The notes: generated by a model not told the origin, from the sequence alone. A DNA stretch of 52,947 bases from Clostridia bacterium (GCA_017411325.1 JAFQQJ010000032.1:1-52947); one strand, 5' to 3'. Shown: positions 7,441 through 20,966, counted from the first letter of the stretch. Translations and numbers: made by a program.

Positions 7441-8250
7441 TTATTTTTTTAGGCGAAACTGCATCGAATATTTTTTCGGTGTCATACCGTGAACTTTCTT
7501 AAACACCTGAATGAAATAGTTGCTGTCATTGAATCCGCATTCAAGCGCAACATCCGTTATGCTCACAGTTGTTGTTGCAAGCATCTCCTGTGCCGCAGAT
7601 AAACGGGTTGCATTTAAATATTTTGAAAATCCCACGCCGGTTGCTTTTTTGAAAATTTTCGAAAAATAGTCGGCATTTACAGAATATTTTTCAGCCATAG
7701 ACTCCAATGTAAGTTCCTTATTATAATTTGCATTTATATATTTTGCGGCATCCTGTGCCAATTGACAGGAATAGCTTAATTTTACAGTCTGCTCTTTTTC
7801 TCTGTATCTTAAAATCATAATTAAAAGCTGACCGAGATAGAATTTTTCCATATTAATATAATCCTTCTCTTTATTTGACTCTTCAGCTTCTATCTGTCTT
7901 ATAAGACCGTGAAATATATTTATACAGTCTTTCGGGATTCTGAAATATTTGTGTGCGGAAAGTATATCGACATAAGACTTAAACTGCTCCCCCGAAAATT
8001 CATCGTTAAAAACTATCGTTACACGTTCAATGTTATCGGGATCAGGATAATTTGTCTGATGAAAATCACCCTTCGGAATAAAAATAAGATCCCCCGGCGA
8101 AAGCATAAATATTTCGCCGTTTACAAAATATTTTGTTTTTCCGCTGATTAAAAAATACAGCTCGTGGTGAGCATGAAAATGCGGCTCAGGCATTCTGTAT
8201 ACGCCTTTATCTCTCCTTATCCCGAAAAGCGGTTCATTATCATAATGCAT
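7441..8250 (-). CDS. AraC-family regulator with N-terminal cupin domain
   Basis: This 269-residue regulator has a cupin sensor domain (HFHAHHELYFLISG, then SPGDLIFIPKGDFHQ) and two C-terminal helix-turn-helices; the second contains ITDVALECGFNDSNYFIQVFK. The start at 8250 is preceded by GAGGTGAC. It is divergent from the beta-galactosidase gene, with about 150 bp between them, and probably activates that gene when a galactoside is present. The beta-galactosidase has no good -35, which fits activator control. Confidence 0.9.
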   Translation of the reverse strand: MHYDNEPLFGIRRDKGVYRMPEPHFHAHHELYFLISGKTKYFVNGEIFMLSPGDLIFIPKGDFHQTNYPDPDNIERVTIVFNDEFSGEQFKSYVDILSAHKYFRIPKDCINIFHGLIRQIEAEESNKEKDYINMEKFYLGQLLIMILRYREKEQTVKLSYSCQLAQDAAKYINANYNKELTLESMAEKYSVNADYFSKIFKKATGVGFSKYLNATRLSAAQEMLATTTVSITDVALECGFNDSNYFIQVFKKVHGMTPKKYSMQFRLKK

Positions 8251-11249
<2,999 letters not shown>

Positions 11250-11265
11250 AATATGCATCTAACTA

Positions 11266-11303
11266 AAAAGTGCCCGACGGCAAACTTGCCGTCGGGCACT
11301 TTT
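11266..11303. terminator. Bidirectional terminator between lacZ and the radical SAM gene
   Basis: A near-perfect inverted repeat with arms of about 17 bp, flanked by A-run and T-run, lies between two converging genes and can serve both. Confidence 0.85.
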
Positions 11304-11322
11304 ATTAAGCTTTATAAATTTC

Positions 11323-12918
11323 TCACATTTCGCCCGTTATATCAAATACTTTTTGACCTTCTCTGTCCGATACAAATATGCCTTCTGCAAAAGCATAAAA
11401 CTTAAGCTTCTTATATGCCGCACCGGGATGAAGGTGTGAAAGATGAGGAAAGTAGCTTTTACAGTTTTCCGCAAGAAACGAAATGCACTTTTCCGAAAAC
11501 TTATCTATATAGATATTGTCAAAGCCGAAAGGTACACTCTTTTCTCCCGACAGCATAAAGTCTTCTATAAGCGGCTTTTTAAGATGCGGAAACTTTATAA
11601 GAATAGCGGAAAATACCTTTGATAAGCTCATTCCTTCTTCTATTATACCGCCGAGAGTCTTATACATTTCAAAGAAGGAGCTGTAATCTTTTTCAAGATA
11701 TGAAACGGTATTTGAAAAAGCACCGCCGTTATAAATTCTGTCTAAGGCGAGGTGCACTTTTTTGATTTCCGATAAATCAAAGGCTGTCAATGCATCGGTT
11801 TTTATAACCTCATAAGGCGGTACGCTTTCATAAACAATGCCGTATTTTTCTGCAATTTCTTCCATCGCCGTTCCTTTGAGCACCTTCAAAAAGCCCACAT
11901 CCATTCTTTTTGCCTTAAGGGCATAAACTCCGTTAAAGGTTTTTATAAAGCTTTCCATATTTTCCAAAGGAAGCCCTGCAATAATATCCGTATGAACATT
12001 GACATTTCCGAAGGAAATTATTTTTTTAAGATTTGAAACAGCTTTTTCATTGTCGCACATTCTTCCGATTGCCGATAATGTTTCTTCATTTAATGACTGT
12101 ATTCCCGCTTCAAACTGAAATTTGCCCTTTTTTGCATTTTTTATAATACCCAGCATTTCCTCTGTAAAAAGATCGGGTGCAACCTCTAAATGAAAACAGG
12201 TTTCTCCCGTTTCTTCAGATAAAAAGCGGAGCATTCTTTCGCTTCTTTTTCCGTAGGCATTAAAGCTTCTGTCAACCAGCTTTATCAAAGGAAGATTAAA
12301 GCTTGTCATATGTAAAAGCTCTGCTTTCACCTTTTCCTCATCGTAAAGGCATACATCTTCCCTTCCCGATATGCAGTAAGCACACTTATTGAAGCACCCG
12401 CGGCTTGTTTCATAGTAAAAAATCTTTCCGGGATTTTCCGTAATATCCCGCTCATCATAGCAAAACGGCAAATCTTTTAAGGATGGAGCAATTCCGCTTC
12501 CTCCCATTTCATCATATATACCGGAAAAAGCTGCCTTTTCACCTTTTTCAATTGCCGACAGAAGATGTTCCAAGGCAAGCTCGCCTTCGCCCTTAATCAC
12601 ATAATCAATATAAGGACAGCTTTTTATAAGTCCTTCGGCATCTCCCCCTGCCTCGGGGCCGCCGAGAATAATTACGGCTCCTGTTGCCTTCTTAAGTCTT
12701 TCCGATACCGCCTTTATGCACTCAATATTCCATATGTAGGTTGAAAAGCAGTAAATATCCGCCTTTTCTTTTAACAGTTCATTATATATAAAGTCGCGGG
12801 GAGAATTTATGTTAAATTCCCGCACATTGACCTTGTCTCCGAGATATTTTGAAAGCTTTAATACCGCAAGATTTTTATGAACATACGCCGAATTTACGGC
12901 ACAAAGCACAGTTTTCAT
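11323..12918 (-). CDS. B12-binding radical SAM protein (DUF4080 type)
   Basis: The 531-residue protein has an N-terminal cobalamin-binding-like Rossmann domain (about residues 1-135, with ILGGPEAG), then a radical SAM core with the CxxxCxxC cluster motif at Cys175, Cys179 and Cys182 (GCFNKCAYC). The C-terminal part resembles DUF4080. Such proteins use SAM and often B12 for methylations or rearrangements; the substrate of this subgroup is not known to me. It is the last gene of a tight leftward run after folC, DUF6873-like and ytxC-like, with gaps of 15-21 bp. Confidence 0.85.
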   Translation of the reverse strand: MKTVLCAVNSAYVHKNLAVLKLSKYLGDKVNVREFNINSPRDFIYNELLKEKADIYCFSTYIWNIECIKAVSERLKKATGAVIILGGPEAGGDAEGLIKSCPYIDYVIKGEGELALEHLLSAIEKGEKAAFSGIYDEMGGSGIAPSLKDLPFCYDERDITENPGKIFYYETSRGCFNKCAYCISGREDVCLYDEEKVKAELLHMTSFNLPLIKLVDRSFNAYGKRSERMLRFLSEETGETCFHLEVAPDLFTEEMLGIIKNAKKGKFQFEAGIQSLNEETLSAIGRMCDNEKAVSNLKKIISFGNVNVHTDIIAGLPLENMESFIKTFNGVYALKAKRMDVGFLKVLKGTAMEEIAEKYGIVYESVPPYEVIKTDALTAFDLSEIKKVHLALDRIYNGGAFSNTVSYLEKDYSSFFEMYKTLGGIIEEGMSLSKVFSAILIKFPHLKKPLIEDFMLSGEKSVPFGFDNIYIDKFSEKCISFLAENCKSYFPHLSHLHPGAAYKKLKFYAFAEGIFVSDREGQKVFDITGEM

Positions 12919-12933
12919 AGTTTCACCTTTTCT

Positions 12934-13614
12934 TCAGTTTATATAAATTACATTCGGAGAAAAGACCTCCTCAATGGCAGAAAGCATTTCTCCCTCCGGC
13001 GGATAGTGTATATAAATCCGTTCCGGTGCCAGATTAAGAAGCTTTTCAAGCATTCTGTCGGGCTTTACTAAATAAAGACCTTTTTCCGATGTGATTTCGT
13101 TGCCGCCTTCATCGAAGATGAAGCAGCCGTAAATATGCGCTTCCCTGATAAGGGATTTTGTTTCTCTGACAGATTCCCTTAAAAGGGCGGTCATCTCCAT
13201 ATATTCCTGCTCTAAAAATACTTCTTCTGCCGCCTTATATACAGCATTGTATAAAAGCCTTATATATTTTTCCGTGCGGAAGGTTAAAAAGCCTTCAAAG
13301 TTAAGCTCCTTCCGCCCTTTTGCGCAATCTGTCAGACTTTCAACGAGAGTATTCCGTCTCTTATGAATGGAAAATTCCTCATCCTCCGACAGTTTTATAA
13401 ACGACCGTTTTGCGATTTCTCCCGAAAGCGCTCTGTCATTTCTTGCCACAAAATTTGCTATATCGTAGACGGCTGAAGGTTCCTCAGATAAAATAAGATA
13501 GTCAGAAAGGGCAAAAAAAGCCTCTTTCTCGTTTTTTAACGTGCCGTCGCTTTTTATTATATCCTTTAATGCACTTTTCGCCTTCGTTGGAAGATTTGTA
13601 ATTTTAATTGCCAA
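12934..13614 (-). CDS. YtxC-like putative sporulation protein
   Basis: The central segment (LNFEGFLTFRTEKYIRLLY, followed by a VFLEQEYMEMTALLR stretch) matches the pattern of the YtxC family, known from Bacillus sporulation genes but of unclear function. The protein has 226 residues and no signal or membrane segment. It sits 15 bp upstream of the radical SAM gene and 21 bp after the DUF6873-like gene. The family assignment comes from motif memory only. Confidence 0.65.
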   Translation of the reverse strand: MAIKITNLPTKAKSALKDIIKSDGTLKNEKEAFFALSDYLILSEEPSAVYDIANFVARNDRALSGEIAKRSFIKLSEDEEFSIHKRRNTLVESLTDCAKGRKELNFEGFLTFRTEKYIRLLYNAVYKAAEEVFLEQEYMEMTALLRESVRETKSLIREAHIYGCFIFDEGGNEITSEKGLYLVKPDRMLEKLLNLAPERIYIHYPPEGEMLSAIEEVFSPNVIYIN

Positions 13615-13635
13615 TAAAAACTTCCTTTCCTGAGC

Positions 13636-14334
13636 CTAAAAAATGGCTATTACAGATCCCACGTCTGAAATTTTTCCTTCTCTTTCAATTGCTTTTACGG
13701 AATATTTTTCTAAAAAAGCATAAATTTTTTCAGCATCTCTGTGAGTTTTCAGCTTTCCGTTTACGAAAAGCTTATCCTTACCTATCATTCCCGTGCTTCC
13801 TCCGAAAAATCCGTATTCATAAGGCGGAAGGGAAATATCACCCTTTCCGATTAAAAGAACATCCATATAATCGGAAAGCTTTTTATAAATTCCCTCATCC
13901 TCTGTGATTACCGCATTTTCCCTTATGGGGCATATATTGCACTTTGCATAACCCTGGGAAACATTTATAAAGGTAAATTCTTCCTTTAATACCGAAAGAA
14001 GATAAGGATCGGTAATTTTTTCGTTTGCCACGGCAAATTTTCCGAAAACCGCCGCGCAGTATGCCGCGTCAAGTGGATAGGGGCTTTTAACTTCTGTAAA
14101 CCCTTCCTTTATATCGGCGTTTTTTATTCTTTCTTTATAATATTCCCCGGTACCCAAAGCTGTTACAAATCTTTTACCGCCAAGATGGCAGATTGTAAGA
14201 TCGGCGTGATGCCTTATTCCTTCGGCAAGCTTTTCGGGCAGAAAGGGCTTTACGGCGCCATCTATTTCTGCTGATGTTATGAAAACATCCGCATCCTTAT
14301 CCGGAAGTAAAGCCTTTTTGAAAAAATGTTGCAC
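13636..14334 (-). CDS. Conserved clostridial protein, DUF6873-like (GME fold)
   Basis: The 232-residue protein has no signal peptide. It contains a conserved cysteine pair (YAKCNICPI), a GFFGGSTGMIG stretch and a cluster of charged residues typical of a small enzyme. It resembles DUF6873 proteins, described as having the guanidino-modifying-enzyme (pentein) fold; this is a tentative match. It lies 17 bp after folC in the same operon. Confidence 0.5.
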   Translation of the reverse strand: MQHFFKKALLPDKDADVFITSAEIDGAVKPFLPEKLAEGIRHHADLTICHLGGKRFVTALGTGEYYKERIKNADIKEGFTEVKSPYPLDAAYCAAVFGKFAVANEKITDPYLLSVLKEEFTFINVSQGYAKCNICPIRENAVITEDEGIYKKLSDYMDVLLIGKGDISLPPYEYGFFGGSTGMIGKDKLFVNGKLKTHRDAEKIYAFLEKYSVKAIEREGKISDVGSVIAIF

Positions 14335-14351
14335 CGCAAACCCTCCTTTAG

Positions 14352-15590
14352 TTATATTAAATGCTGATATTTTTCCTTAAATTCTCCTGCCATATAGAGT
14401 GAGCCTGCAATTACAAAAGCTCCGCTTTCATCAATTTTTGCTGCAGCATCCTTTAAGTCCAGGCTTGTTACATCATTGCAGTATTTTTTCATAACCTCGG
14501 CAAGCTCTTCCTTCGGAAGTGCCCGGCTTCCGGGCACATCAACGGTTATTATTCTGTCAAATTCACATCCGATTAAAGCTGCACACTCCTCATAGTCTTT
14601 ATCGCGGAGCATTCCTATTATCAGCGTTTTTTTGTGGCCCTTAAGGAACTTTTTTACATTTTCCTTAAGATGCCCCATAGCAGAAGGGTTATGCGCCCCG
14701 TCAAGAATTACGGGAGGATTTTCCCTTATTACTTCCATTCTGGCAGGGTGAGTTACATTTTTAAGCCCATTCCTTATATCATCATCAAAAAGCCCTATCA
14801 CTTTTGCAACAGCAATTGCTATCGATACATTTTCAAGCTGATGGATTCCCGTAAGTGACAAAAAGAGATTCTCCATATTTGCATAATCAAAGGTAAGTCC
14901 CGATAAGGTTTCATCCTTAAGCTGCGGTTTTTTTGCAACGATTAAATTTTCCGCCGTTTTTTCTATGACGGAAAGTGCTTCGGGATTCTGATATGCACTT
15001 GTAACGGTAACGGAGCCTTTTTTAATTATTCCGCACTTTTCTCCTGCAATTTCCGCTATCGTGCTGCCTAATCTGTCCGTATGGTCTAAGCTTATGGATG
15101 TAATTACCGTTACAAGGGGATTTTCTATGATATTGGTGGCATCCAGTCTTCCGCCCATACCAACCTCAAGCACCACGATATCCGCCTTTTTCATTTTATA
15201 GTATAAAAAGGCGATGGCTGTTACTATTTCAAACTCGGTGGGATGTGCTAATCCTTCCTCTTCCATTTTTTCGCAGGCTTCTTTTACCTTTTCGGTGCAA
15301 AGTGCAAGATCACTATCTGAAATTTCTTTTCCGTTAAGGCGTATTCTTTCGTTAAAGTTTACAAGGGCAGGCGACGTATAAAGTCCCGTATTATAGCCCG
15401 CACTTATAAGCATTTCCGAAAGCATGGAGCATACAGAGCCCTTGCCGTTTGTGCCTGCAACGTGAATGAATTTCATTCCCTTTTGCGGATTACCAAGGTA
15501 TTCCATAAGATTTTTTATTGAATCCAGCCCTAAAACAGAGCCGAATTTAAGTGTGCCGTGAATGAAAGAAAGTGCTTCGTTTTTATTCAT
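14352..15590 (-). CDS. folC: Folylpolyglutamate synthase / dihydrofolate synthase
   Basis: The enzyme adds glutamates to folate using ATP. The Mur-ligase type P-loop GTNGKGS is at residues 46-52, and SISLDHTDRLG and ILDGAHNPSAM are characteristic family motifs. Length (412 residues) is normal. It is the first gene of the folC, DUF6873-like, ytxC-like, radical SAM run and follows valS, from which it is separated by a terminator. Confidence 0.93.
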   Translation of the reverse strand: MNKNEALSFIHGTLKFGSVLGLDSIKNLMEYLGNPQKGMKFIHVAGTNGKGSVCSMLSEMLISAGYNTGLYTSPALVNFNERIRLNGKEISDSDLALCTEKVKEACEKMEEEGLAHPTEFEIVTAIAFLYYKMKKADIVVLEVGMGGRLDATNIIENPLVTVITSISLDHTDRLGSTIAEIAGEKCGIIKKGSVTVTSAYQNPEALSVIEKTAENLIVAKKPQLKDETLSGLTFDYANMENLFLSLTGIHQLENVSIAIAVAKVIGLFDDDIRNGLKNVTHPARMEVIRENPPVILDGAHNPSAMGHLKENVKKFLKGHKKTLIIGMLRDKDYEECAALIGCEFDRIITVDVPGSRALPKEELAEVMKKYCNDVTSLDLKDAAAKIDESGAFVIAGSLYMAGEFKEKYQHLI

Positions 15591-15605
15591 TTTAATCTTC
15601 CCTTC

Positions 15606-15639
15606 AAAAATCGGGCTTTCAAAAGAAAGCCCGATTTTT
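15606..15639 (-). terminator. Terminator directly after valS
   Basis: A 15-bp perfect stem around an AAAA loop starts 1 bp after the valS stop and ends in a T-run on the minus strand. Read-through into folC may still occur, as only about 15 bp separate it from the folC start. Confidence 0.8.
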
Positions 15640-15640
15640 A

Positions 15641-18334
15641 TTACTGATATTTCTTTATGCTCTCTTCAACGTCTGTAAGCATCTTCTTAAAGCTTTCGCC
15701 CTTTGCTCTTTCCTTTTCAACCAAAGCGGCGGGAGCCTTTGCAATATAGCCCTGATTTGAAAGAAGCTTTTCGACACGGGCAATTTCGGAAAGAAGTCTT
15801 TCCTTTTCGCCGTTTAAGCGTTCGAGTTCCTTTTCTCTGTCAACAAGCTCGTCAAGAGGAATGATAATTTTAGCACCCTCTGTTACCTGGCTTACTGTGT
15901 TACCGGTTATTCCTTCTTCGCTGTTTAAGTACTCAACCTCAGATGCGGATGCAAGCTTTTCAAAGAAAGCCTGTCCCTTTCTGAAGGGTTCATCGTTTTC
16001 GGAAACGATGATGAGCTTTGCCTTCTTTGAAGGAGGCACGTTCATTTCTGTACGAAGGTTTCTTGCAGCACGAATTGCACCAATAACAAGCTCGGTTTCG
16101 GCAAATTCTTCACTGAAGGTGAGCTTATCGGAATATTCGGGCCATTTTGACACCATAATGCTTTCATCCTCACCGTAAAGTGCGGTGTAAATTTCTTCTG
16201 TTACGAAGGGCATAACAGGATGCAAAAGCTTTAAGGAATTGATTAATACATAAGCAAGTGTTCTCTGTGCGGCAAGCTTTGTGGGGTTATCCTTATTGTA
16301 AAGTCTGGGTTTTACAAGCTCAATATACCAGTCACAGTACCAGTCCCATACAAAGCTGTAAATTGCGGAAATCGCAATACCGATATCGAACTTTTCAAGG
16401 CTTCTTGTAACTTCGCCGATAAGAGTGTTAAGACGGCTTACAATCCACTTATCCTCTGCGCAAAGCTCGTCCTCGGAAGGAAGAGTGTAGTCATCTGTTT
16501 CAAGATTCATAAGTACGAAACGTGCAGCGTTCCAAAGCTTGTTTGCAAAGTTACGGCTTGCCTCAACTCCGGGAGCACCTACAATCTTGTTTACCTCGGG
16601 ATTGGGGTTTTTGCCCTTTTCAACGGGAGGATCATAGGTTACGGGGAATCTCATATCGTTACCGGGTGCAACACCTGTTACAAGGGTGAATCTTAATGCA
16701 TCGGCACCGTACATATCAATAATCTGAAGGGGATCAACACCGTTTCCTTTTGATTTTGACATTTTTTCGCCGTTACCGTCACGAACAAGACCATGGATAA
16801 ACACATGCTTGAAGGGTGCTTTTCCCGTATGCTCGCAGGCGGAGAATATCATTCTGGATACCCAGAAGAAGATAATGTCATAGCCTGTTACAAGTGTGCT
16901 TGTGGGATAGAAATAATCAAGATCCTTTGTTTTTTCGGGCCAGCCCAGTGTTGAGAAGGGCCAGAGTGCAGAAGAGAACCAGGTATCAAGAACGTCCTCT
17001 TCCTGACGTACGGGCTTTCCGCACTTGGGACATACCGTGATGTCTTCTTTGGATACTGTCATTTCGCCACAGGAATCGCAATAGAATGCGGGAATTCTGT
17101 GTCCCCACCAGAGCTGACGTGAAATACACCAGTCGTATACGTTTTCCATCCAGTTCATATATGTCTTTGAAAAACGGTCGGGAACAAATTCTGTTTCCTT
17201 GCTGTCTACAGCTTTGATAGCAGCTTCCGCAAGGGGCTGCATCTTAACAAACCACTGGTCTGATACGATAGGTTCAATTGTTGTTCCGCAGCGGTAGCAC
17301 TGACCTACGTTATGAGAATGCTCTTCTGTCTTGACAAGAAGTCCCATATCGGTAAGGTCTTTTATCATAGCCTTACGGCATTCGTAGCGGTCCATTCCCT
17401 CATACTTTCCTGCGTATGAGTTCATTGTGGCATCATCATTCATAACCTTTATAATTTCAAGGTCGTGACGTTTTCCTACTTCAAAGTCATTGGGATCGTG
17501 AGCAGGTGTAATCTTAACACAGCCTGTTCCGAACTCCTTATCAACATATTCGTCGGCAATAACGGGAATTTCTCTGTCGGTAAGAGGAAGAAGAAGTGTC
17601 TTTCCTACGATATCTTTATATCTTTCATCCTCGGGGTTTACCGCAACGGCAGTATCACCGAAAAGGGTTTCAGGTCTTGTTGTTGCGATAACAACATAGT
17701 CGTCGGTTCCCTTAATCTGATACTTTATGTGCCAGAAATTACCTGCGTGCTCAGCATGCTCAACCTCTTCGTTCGAAAGGGCTGTGATGCAGTTGGGGCA
17801 CCAGTTGATGATTCGGGGCCCTCTGTATATAAGTCCCTTGTTATAAAGGTTTACAAAAACCTCTCTTACTGCCTTGGAGCAGCCTTCATCCATAGTGAAG
17901 CGTTCTCTGTCCCAGTCGCAGGAGCAGCCGATTTTCTTAAGCTGGCTTATAATACGGCTTCCGTATTTTTCCTTCCAGTCCCATACTCTCTCAAGGAATT
18001 TTTCTCTTCCGAGATCATATCTTGTAAGGCCTTCCTTTGTACGAAGCTCCGCCTCAACCTTTATCTGTGTCGCAATGCCCGCGTGGTCTGTTCCGGGAAC
18101 CCAGAGAGCAGAGTAGCCCTGCATTCTCTTAAAACGGATAAGTATATCCTGCAACGTTTCGTCAAAAGCGTGTCCCATATGAAGCTGACCTGTTACGTTG
18201 GGAGGAGGAATAACTATAGTATAAGGCTTTTTATCAGGATCTGCTTCCGCGTGAAAATAGCCTCTTTCCTCCCATCTTTTATAAAGCTTTTCCTCAGACT
18301 TCCCCGGGTTATAATTCTTTTCAAGTTCTATCAT
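15641..18334 (-). CDS. valS: Valyl-tRNA synthetase
   Basis: This class I synthetase of 897 residues has the HMGH signature at residues 52-55 (VTGQLHMGH) and KMSKS near residue 525 ([14 protein letters not shown]). The editing domain ([16 protein letters not shown] onward) and the C-terminal coiled coil (about 830-897) are present. The start at 18334 lies 15 bp after the small membrane gene and follows an AAAGGA ribosome site. No T-box leader was seen upstream; the gene is probably transcribed from the promoter at 19.4 kb. Confidence 0.96.
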   Translation of the reverse strand: MIELEKNYNPGKSEEKLYKRWEERGYFHAEADPDKKPYTIVIPPPNVTGQLHMGHAFDETLQDILIRFKRMQGYSALWVPGTDHAGIATQIKVEAELRTKEGLTRYDLGREKFLERVWDWKEKYGSRIISQLKKIGCSCDWDRERFTMDEGCSKAVREVFVNLYNKGLIYRGPRIINWCPNCITALSNEEVEHAEHAGNFWHIKYQIKGTDDYVVIATTRPETLFGDTAVAVNPEDERYKDIVGKTLLLPLTDREIPVIADEYVDKEFGTGCVKITPAHDPNDFEVGKRHDLEIIKVMNDDATMNSYAGKYEGMDRYECRKAMIKDLTDMGLLVKTEEHSHNVGQCYRCGTTIEPIVSDQWFVKMQPLAEAAIKAVDSKETEFVPDRFSKTYMNWMENVYDWCISRQLWWGHRIPAFYCDSCGEMTVSKEDITVCPKCGKPVRQEEDVLDTWFSSALWPFSTLGWPEKTKDLDYFYPTSTLVTGYDIIFFWVSRMIFSACEHTGKAPFKHVFIHGLVRDGNGEKMSKSKGNGVDPLQIIDMYGADALRFTLVTGVAPGNDMRFPVTYDPPVEKGKNPNPEVNKIVGAPGVEASRNFANKLWNAARFVLMNLETDDYTLPSEDELCAEDKWIVSRLNTLIGEVTRSLEKFDIGIAISAIYSFVWDWYCDWYIELVKPRLYNKDNPTKLAAQRTLAYVLINSLKLLHPVMPFVTEEIYTALYGEDESIMVSKWPEYSDKLTFSEEFAETELVIGAIRAARNLRTEMNVPPSKKAKLIIVSENDEPFRKGQAFFEKLASASEVEYLNSEEGITGNTVSQVTEGAKIIIPLDELVDREKELERLNGEKERLLSEIARVEKLLSNQGYIAKAPAALVEKERAKGESFKKMLTDVEESIKKYQ

Positions 18335-18349
18335 TTCCTTATGTCCTTT

Positions 18350-18526
18350 CTACACGAACAGGATAAAAAGTGCAATCAAAACCACTATATATCCTGCTAT
18401 TTTTACATTAAGTATTTTTTCATCAGTTACCTTTTCCTTAAAAATGAGGGGTGCGATTTTACCTGCACCGTAGCAGACGACGCCGCCTATTATAAAGAGA
18501 ATAGTTGATATTATCCGTTCTGTCAT
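18350..18526 (-). CDS. Small two-helix membrane protein (58 residues)
   Basis: The product starts MTERIISTILFIIGGVVCY and ends GYIVVLIALFILFV; two hydrophobic helices (about residues 4-22 and 42-58) flank a short polar loop. Its ATG (18526-18524) overlaps the stop of the upstream coiled-coil gene (TGA 18525-18523), a 4-bp ATGA overlap that implies translational coupling. valS follows 15 bp later. I do not recognise a family. Confidence 0.7.
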   Translation of the reverse strand: MTERIISTILFIIGGVVCYGAGKIAPLIFKEKVTDEKILNVKIAGYIVVLIALFILFV

Positions 18527-19347
18527 TGCTCGTTCCTCTTTATGCTCTCACGCATAAGCTCCTCAAGAGAATCGGGAACCTTTTGTGTGCTTTCTTCTTT
18601 TTCTTCAGGAAGCTCTTTCACGTCCTCCTCTTCGGGGAAAAACATTTCCGTCTGTACAGCCTCTTCGGTGTCCTCAAAAGTGTTTTCTTTTTCCGCTTCA
18701 GCCTCAGGCTCTTCCTCTTTAATCACGGGAATTTTCCTTGTAACTTCTTTTTCCTCCGGAGCAACAGAAACCTCTTTTGTTTCTTTTTCTTCCCCGTCGT
18801 AATACTCTTCATCGTTTTCTTCGCACTCATCTTCCTCTTGTTCCTCATACATTTTGCTCTTTTTAGGAACAAGAAGCATCATTACACCCATAATCACAAG
18901 GATGCCTACGATACCTATTATAAACCACTTTGTAAGTTTGTCCACAAATTTCGACTGTTTATACCCCGGATCCTCTGCGGCTTTTTCCTCAACCTCGGTA
19001 AGTGCAGACTCTGTTTCACTTAAGGTTTCCCTTGTTTCCGAAAGGACTCCTTCTGTCTCCGCAAGTTTATCGGAAAGTGCCTGTTTTTCCGCCTTAAGAG
19101 CTTCAAGCTCAGCTTTCAGCTCTTCGTTTTCAGCTTCAAGGGCATTTTTCTCTTCCATATCCAATTCAATCTCAGAAAGCGCCGCATTTTCTTCCATTAA
19201 CAGCCTGTTGGATTCCACAAGTTTGAGTCTACGTGCGGAATTAACACCGTATCCCGTCGCAAATCCTACCGCGCCGGCAATAACAGCGACGACCAAACCT
19301 ACGATAAACAACGAAAACATCATCTGTCTTCTTGAACGAACAGACAT
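18523..19347 (-). CDS. Two-pass membrane protein with external coiled coil and acidic cytoplasmic tail
   Basis: The 274 residues fall into four parts: a basic N-terminus, a membrane helix (about 11-33), a long heptad-like coiled coil (about 36-130), a second membrane helix (about 141-161) and a very acidic tail rich in Glu. The positive N-terminus suggests the coiled coil lies outside and the tail inside the cell. The layout recalls cell-envelope or division-associated proteins, but I recognise no family. It is the first gene of the run with the 58-residue membrane protein and valS. Confidence 0.8.
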   Translation of the reverse strand: MSVRSRRQMMFSLFIVGLVVAVIAGAVGFATGYGVNSARRLKLVESNRLLMEENAALSEIELDMEEKNALEAENEELKAELEALKAEKQALSDKLAETEGVLSETRETLSETESALTEVEEKAAEDPGYKQSKFVDKLTKWFIIGIVGILVIMGVMMLLVPKKSKMYEEQEEDECEENDEEYYDGEEKETKEVSVAPEEKEVTRKIPVIKEEEPEAEAEKENTFEDTEEAVQTEMFFPEEEDVKELPEEKEESTQKVPDSLEELMRESIKRNEQ

Positions 19348-19397
19348 TTTGCATACCTCGCTTTCAAATTTTTACATTTATTTATATATAATGATAT

Positions 19398-19426
19398 ATT
19401 ATATCACACAAATTTATAAAAATCAA
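19398..19426 (-). promoter_or_regulatory. Promoter of the coiled-coil membrane protein / valS operon
   Basis: On the minus strand TTGATT (19426-19421) and TATAAT (19403-19398) are 17 bp apart. Confidence 0.7.
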
Positions 19427-19435
19427 GGTTATTAC

Positions 19436-19463
19436 TTGACAAATCTTCTTATTTTGTTAAAAT
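19436..19463 (+). promoter_or_regulatory. Promoter of glyS
   Basis: TTGACA (19436-19441) and TAAAAT (19458-19463) are 16 bp apart. It points away from the valS-operon promoter, whose -35 ends 10 bp away. No T-box follows it; the leader has only a short TTGCCG/CGGCAA stem at about 19502-19521. Confidence 0.7.
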
Positions 19464-19543
19464 AATATTATTGGTAATTTACATACCAAAAGAATATGCG
19501 ATTGCCGCAATCCGGCGGCAAGAGTGAAAGGAATGTTTTTATT

Positions 19544-20956
19544 ATGATGAAAAATGAACAGAAAACCATGGAAAAGGTTGTTGCCCTCTGTAAGGGCAGA
19601 GGATTTGTATATTCCGGTTCCGAAATATACGGCGGTCTTTCAAACACCTGGGATTACGGTCCTTTAGGAGTTGAGCTTAAGAACAACGTTAAAAGAGCAT
19701 GGTGGAAAAAATTCGTGCAGGAGTCAAAGTACAATGTGGGACTTGACGCCGCAATACTTATGAATCCCCAGGTTTGGGTTGCATCCGGTCACGTTGGCGG
19801 TTTCTCCGACCCCCTCATGGACTGTAAGGAATGTAAATCCCGTTTCAGAGCAGATAAGTTAATCGAAGACTTCTGCCACGAAAAGGGTGAATCAGTTGTA
19901 GTTGACGGTTGGAGCAACGAAAAGATGCTTGAATTTATCCGCGACAACAACATTGCCTGCCCCGACTGCGGAGCGCACAACTTTACAGACATCCGTAAGT
20001 TCAATCTTATGTTCAAGACCTTCCAGGGTGTAACAGAAGATGCTAAAAACGAAATTTACCTTCGTCCCGAAACAGCTCAGGGTATTTTTGTAAACTTCAA
20101 GAACGTACAGAGAACCACAAGACGTAAGGTTCCCTTCGGTATTGCACAGATCGGTAAGTCCTTCCGTAACGAAATCACTCCCGGTAACTTTACTTTCCGT
20201 ACCAGAGAGTTTGAACAGATGGAGCTTGAATTCTTCTGCGCACCCGGAACAGACCTTGACTGGTTTATGTACTGGAAAGATTACTGCAAGAACTGGCTCT
20301 TCTCTCTCGGCGTTCGCGAAGAGAGCTTAAAGTTCCGTGATCACAGCCCCGAAGAGCTTTCTCACTATTCCAAGGCTACAACAGACATCGAGTTTATGTT
20401 CCCCTTCGGCTGGGGCGAGCTTTGGGGTATTGCTGACAGAACAGACTTTGACTTAACTCAGCACACCAATCACTCCGGCGAAGAGCTTACTTATATGGAT
20501 CCCATGACAAATGAAAAGTACACACCCTATGTTGTTGAACCCTCCCTGGGTGCTGACCGTGTTGTTCTTGCCTTCTTGGTTGAAGCTTATGACGAAGAGG
20601 AAATTGCAGAGGGCGATGTAAGAACAGTTCTTCACTTCCATCCCGCTCTTGCGCCCATCAAGGCAGCAGTTTTACCCCTTTCAAAGAAGCTCGGCGAAAA
20701 AGCTGAAGAAGTATATTCCGAGCTTTCCAAGTACTTTATGTGTGAATATGACGAAGCAGGCTCTATCGGTAAGCGTTACAGAAGACAGGACGAAATCGGT
20801 ACTCCCTTCTGCATCACAGTTGACTTCCAGACAGTTGGCGACGAAAACACTCCTGCAGATAACTGCGTAACACTTCGTGACCGTGACACAATGGAGCAGA
20901 TCCGTATTCCCATTGATCAGGTTAAGTCCTACATTGAAGAGAGACTTGCATTTTAA
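19544..20956 (+). CDS. glyS: Glycyl-tRNA synthetase, dimeric class II type
   Basis: The 470-residue enzyme is the single-chain alpha2 type. It opens with the [16 protein letters not shown] and [13 protein letters not shown] motifs, has cysteine pairs of a zinc-binding insertion (CKEC near residue 98 and CPDC near 138), the class II motif 2 region ([11 protein letters not shown]) and motif 3 near [11 protein letters not shown]. The start at 19544 follows GAAAGGA; an in-frame ATG further upstream (19496) lacks a ribosome site. A hairpin terminator follows the stop. Confidence 0.95.
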   Translation: MMKNEQKTMEKVVALCKGRGFVYSGSEIYGGLSNTWDYGPLGVELKNNVKRAWWKKFVQESKYNVGLDAAILMNPQVWVASGHVGGFSDPLMDCKECKSRFRADKLIEDFCHEKGESVVVDGWSNEKMLEFIRDNNIACPDCGAHNFTDIRKFNLMFKTFQGVTEDAKNEIYLRPETAQGIFVNFKNVQRTTRRKVPFGIAQIGKSFRNEITPGNFTFRTREFEQMELEFFCAPGTDLDWFMYWKDYCKNWLFSLGVREESLKFRDHSPEELSHYSKATTDIEFMFPFGWGELWGIADRTDFDLTQHTNHSGEELTYMDPMTNEKYTPYVVEPSLGADRVVLAFLVEAYDEEEIAEGDVRTVLHFHPALAPIKAAVLPLSKKLGEKAEEVYSELSKYFMCEYDEAGSIGKRYRRQDEIGTPFCITVDFQTVGDENTPADNCVTLRDRDTMEQIRIPIDQVKSYIEERLAF

Positions 20957-20966
20957 TTAATTTCAT

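Noticed and set aside
17465..18508. Long plus-strand open frame opposite valS
   Set aside because: It lies entirely antisense to valS and the small membrane gene, has no ribosome site and no recognisable domain; it is a by-product of codon bias on the other strand.
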